Assembly (NCBI RefSeq): GCF_023823125.1
Contig: NZ_CP090949.1
Location: 930,001 to 994,000 of the forward strand
DNA length: 64,000 bases
Reading direction: 5' to 3'
From: Erythrobacter aurantius
GTDB taxonomy: Bacteria; Pseudomonadota; Alphaproteobacteria; Sphingomonadales; Sphingomonadaceae
Positions 63,361 to 64,000 of the stretch are shown piece after piece (position 1 is the stretch's first letter; the number at the start of each line of letters is the position of its first letter). Below the pieces are notes generated by a model that did no database searches, was not told where the DNA came from, and saw only the letters and a list, made by a program, of their open reading frames with translations. The position numbers were made by a program, and so were the translations under genes.

Positions 63361-63415
63361 AGGAAATGCCGGGTTCAGGTTGCGCAAACGGGTGACACGG
63401 CCTAGCGGTGGTAGG

Positions 63416-64000
63416 ATGAAAGCGGCCGAGGCAGACATGGTCATGGAACAGCAAGGCGCTGGTCTGGCGAATCCGCCGCTGAGCTATGCCGAACACCTGT
63501 CGGCGCAGATCGGGCTGGCCAAGCGCAAGGGAGAGCGCACCCGGCTGCGCCTCAAGGCGGCGGCAGCGCGCTTGCTGGGCGAGGTCGGCTATCGCGATCT
63601 CAGGGTGTCGGACATTCACGAGGATGCCGACGTCTCGAACGCGCTGTTCTACGTCTATTTCAAGAACAAGGAAGAGATCTCGCAGGAAGTGCTCGACGGC
63701 TTCCTCGCCTTCCTCGAAGGCTTCCCCGAACGCGAGCGCCCGCTCGAAACCCGATTCGCTTCGATCGCGCACGGCAACCTGCGCTATGCGCAAATGTTCC
63801 AGGCCAATGCCGGGCTGATGCGCTGCGTCTTCCAGTTCGCCGACGAGTTTCCCGACTTCGCCGCCAAGTGGCATGCATGGAACGCCCGTTGGCGTGAACG
63901 CACCACCCGCGCGCTGCTGCGCCAGCGCGACATTGCGCTGAAAGACCGGGTGGAGATTGATGTTGCGGTGACGGCGCTGGGTTCGATGGTCGATGCTTTT
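63416..64000 (+). CDS. TetR-family transcriptional regulator (3' end beyond the window)
   Basis: At least 195 codons from ATG 63416; later in-frame ATGs are at 63437 and 63443. The helix-turn-helix is clear: TRLRLKAAAARLLGEVGYRDLRVSDIHEDADVSNALFYVYFKNKEEI in blocks around residues 45-92. The C-terminal ligand domain (YAQMFQANAGLMRCVFQFADEFPDFAAKW) is helical and runs off the right edge. Divergent from the eleven-gene operon with a palindrome between them, it probably senses a substrate or intermediate of that pathway. Confidence 0.92.
   Translation, partial: MKAAEADMVMEQQGAGLANPPLSYAEHLSAQIGLAKRKGERTRLRLKAAAARLLGEVGYRDLRVSDIHEDADVSNALFYVYFKNKEEISQEVLDGFLAFLEGFPERERPLETRFASIAHGNLRYAQMFQANAGLMRCVFQFADEFPDFAAKWHAWNARWRERTTRALLRQRDIALKDRVEIDVAVTALGSMVDAF

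Noticed and set aside
1..64000. CRISPR arrays
   Set aside because: No regularly spaced direct repeats and no cas genes were seen; the short repeats at 20.5 and 46.1 kb are not array-like.

Overview
The window looks like the chromosome of an alphaproteobacterium of the order Sphingomonadales, probably an Erythrobacteraceae relative. Supporting signs are high GC in the core part, a large Oar-like TonB-dependent receptor, a bacteriophytochrome with an HWE kinase, and the gene run acyl-AMP ligase / recX / DUF192 / NDUFA12-like / DUF2155 / aat / tRNA-Trp. The species cannot be fixed from the sequence alone.

Positions 1-17.9 kb form a defence island of visibly lower GC. A SNF2-type helicase (cut by the left edge) is coupled to a 999-residue protein I do not recognise. 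A UvrD-like helicase diverges from this pair. A NERD-nuclease/UvrD fusion, a DUF1998 protein (DrmB-like) and a large helicase (DrmA-like) form a second, opposite-strand operon. Next to them sits a complete type II restriction-modification set: a Dcm-like cytosine-C5 methylase, a Vsr nicking endonuclease and an MvaI/BcnI-fold endonuclease. An Nmad2-family DNA-modification-associated gene follows. DrmA, DrmB, a SNF2 helicase and a C5 methylase together resemble DISARM, but the mixture of class markers, the two extra SF1 helicases and the 999-aa partner do not match a textbook layout. This is the strongest candidate for an undescribed system here.

17.9-20.8 kb is a mobile-element remnant: a DUF5681 gene, a ParB-like/DNA methylase gene broken by one in-frame amber codon, a hypothetical gene, and a non-coding patch with repeated AATTCCCTG-type motifs. 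20.8-46.0 kb is ordinary core chromosome: queuosine-precursor and nucleoside transporters, an Fe(II)/2OG oxygenase, a TonB receptor, a MASE1 hybrid kinase, a TonB-like protein, mannose-1-phosphate/mannose-6-phosphate enzymes, a bphO-bphP light-sensing pair, a TelA/XpaC/PHA-granule operon, DUF389, a fatty acyl-AMP ligase, recX, small envelope proteins, aat and tRNA-Trp.

46.0-49.9 kb is a scar just downstream of tRNA-Trp: a 13-bp tandem repeat, the 3' end of a sugar-type MFS transporter, a complete IS21-family element with perfect 30-bp ends but no visible target duplication, and a short 3' gene fragment. 49.9-64.0 kb holds an eleven-gene, translationally coupled minus-strand operon with a divergent TetR gene and a near-perfect palindrome between them. 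It encodes a MaoC-type hydratase, an acyl-CoA/AMP ligase, five peptidases or alpha/beta hydrolases (S9, two prolyl aminopeptidase-like, S15/CocE, M19), an ornithine cyclodeaminase-like enzyme, two flavin amine oxidases and a phosphatidylserine-decarboxylase-like protein. I infer catabolism of a proline-rich, possibly acylated, N-methylated or D-residue-containing peptide.
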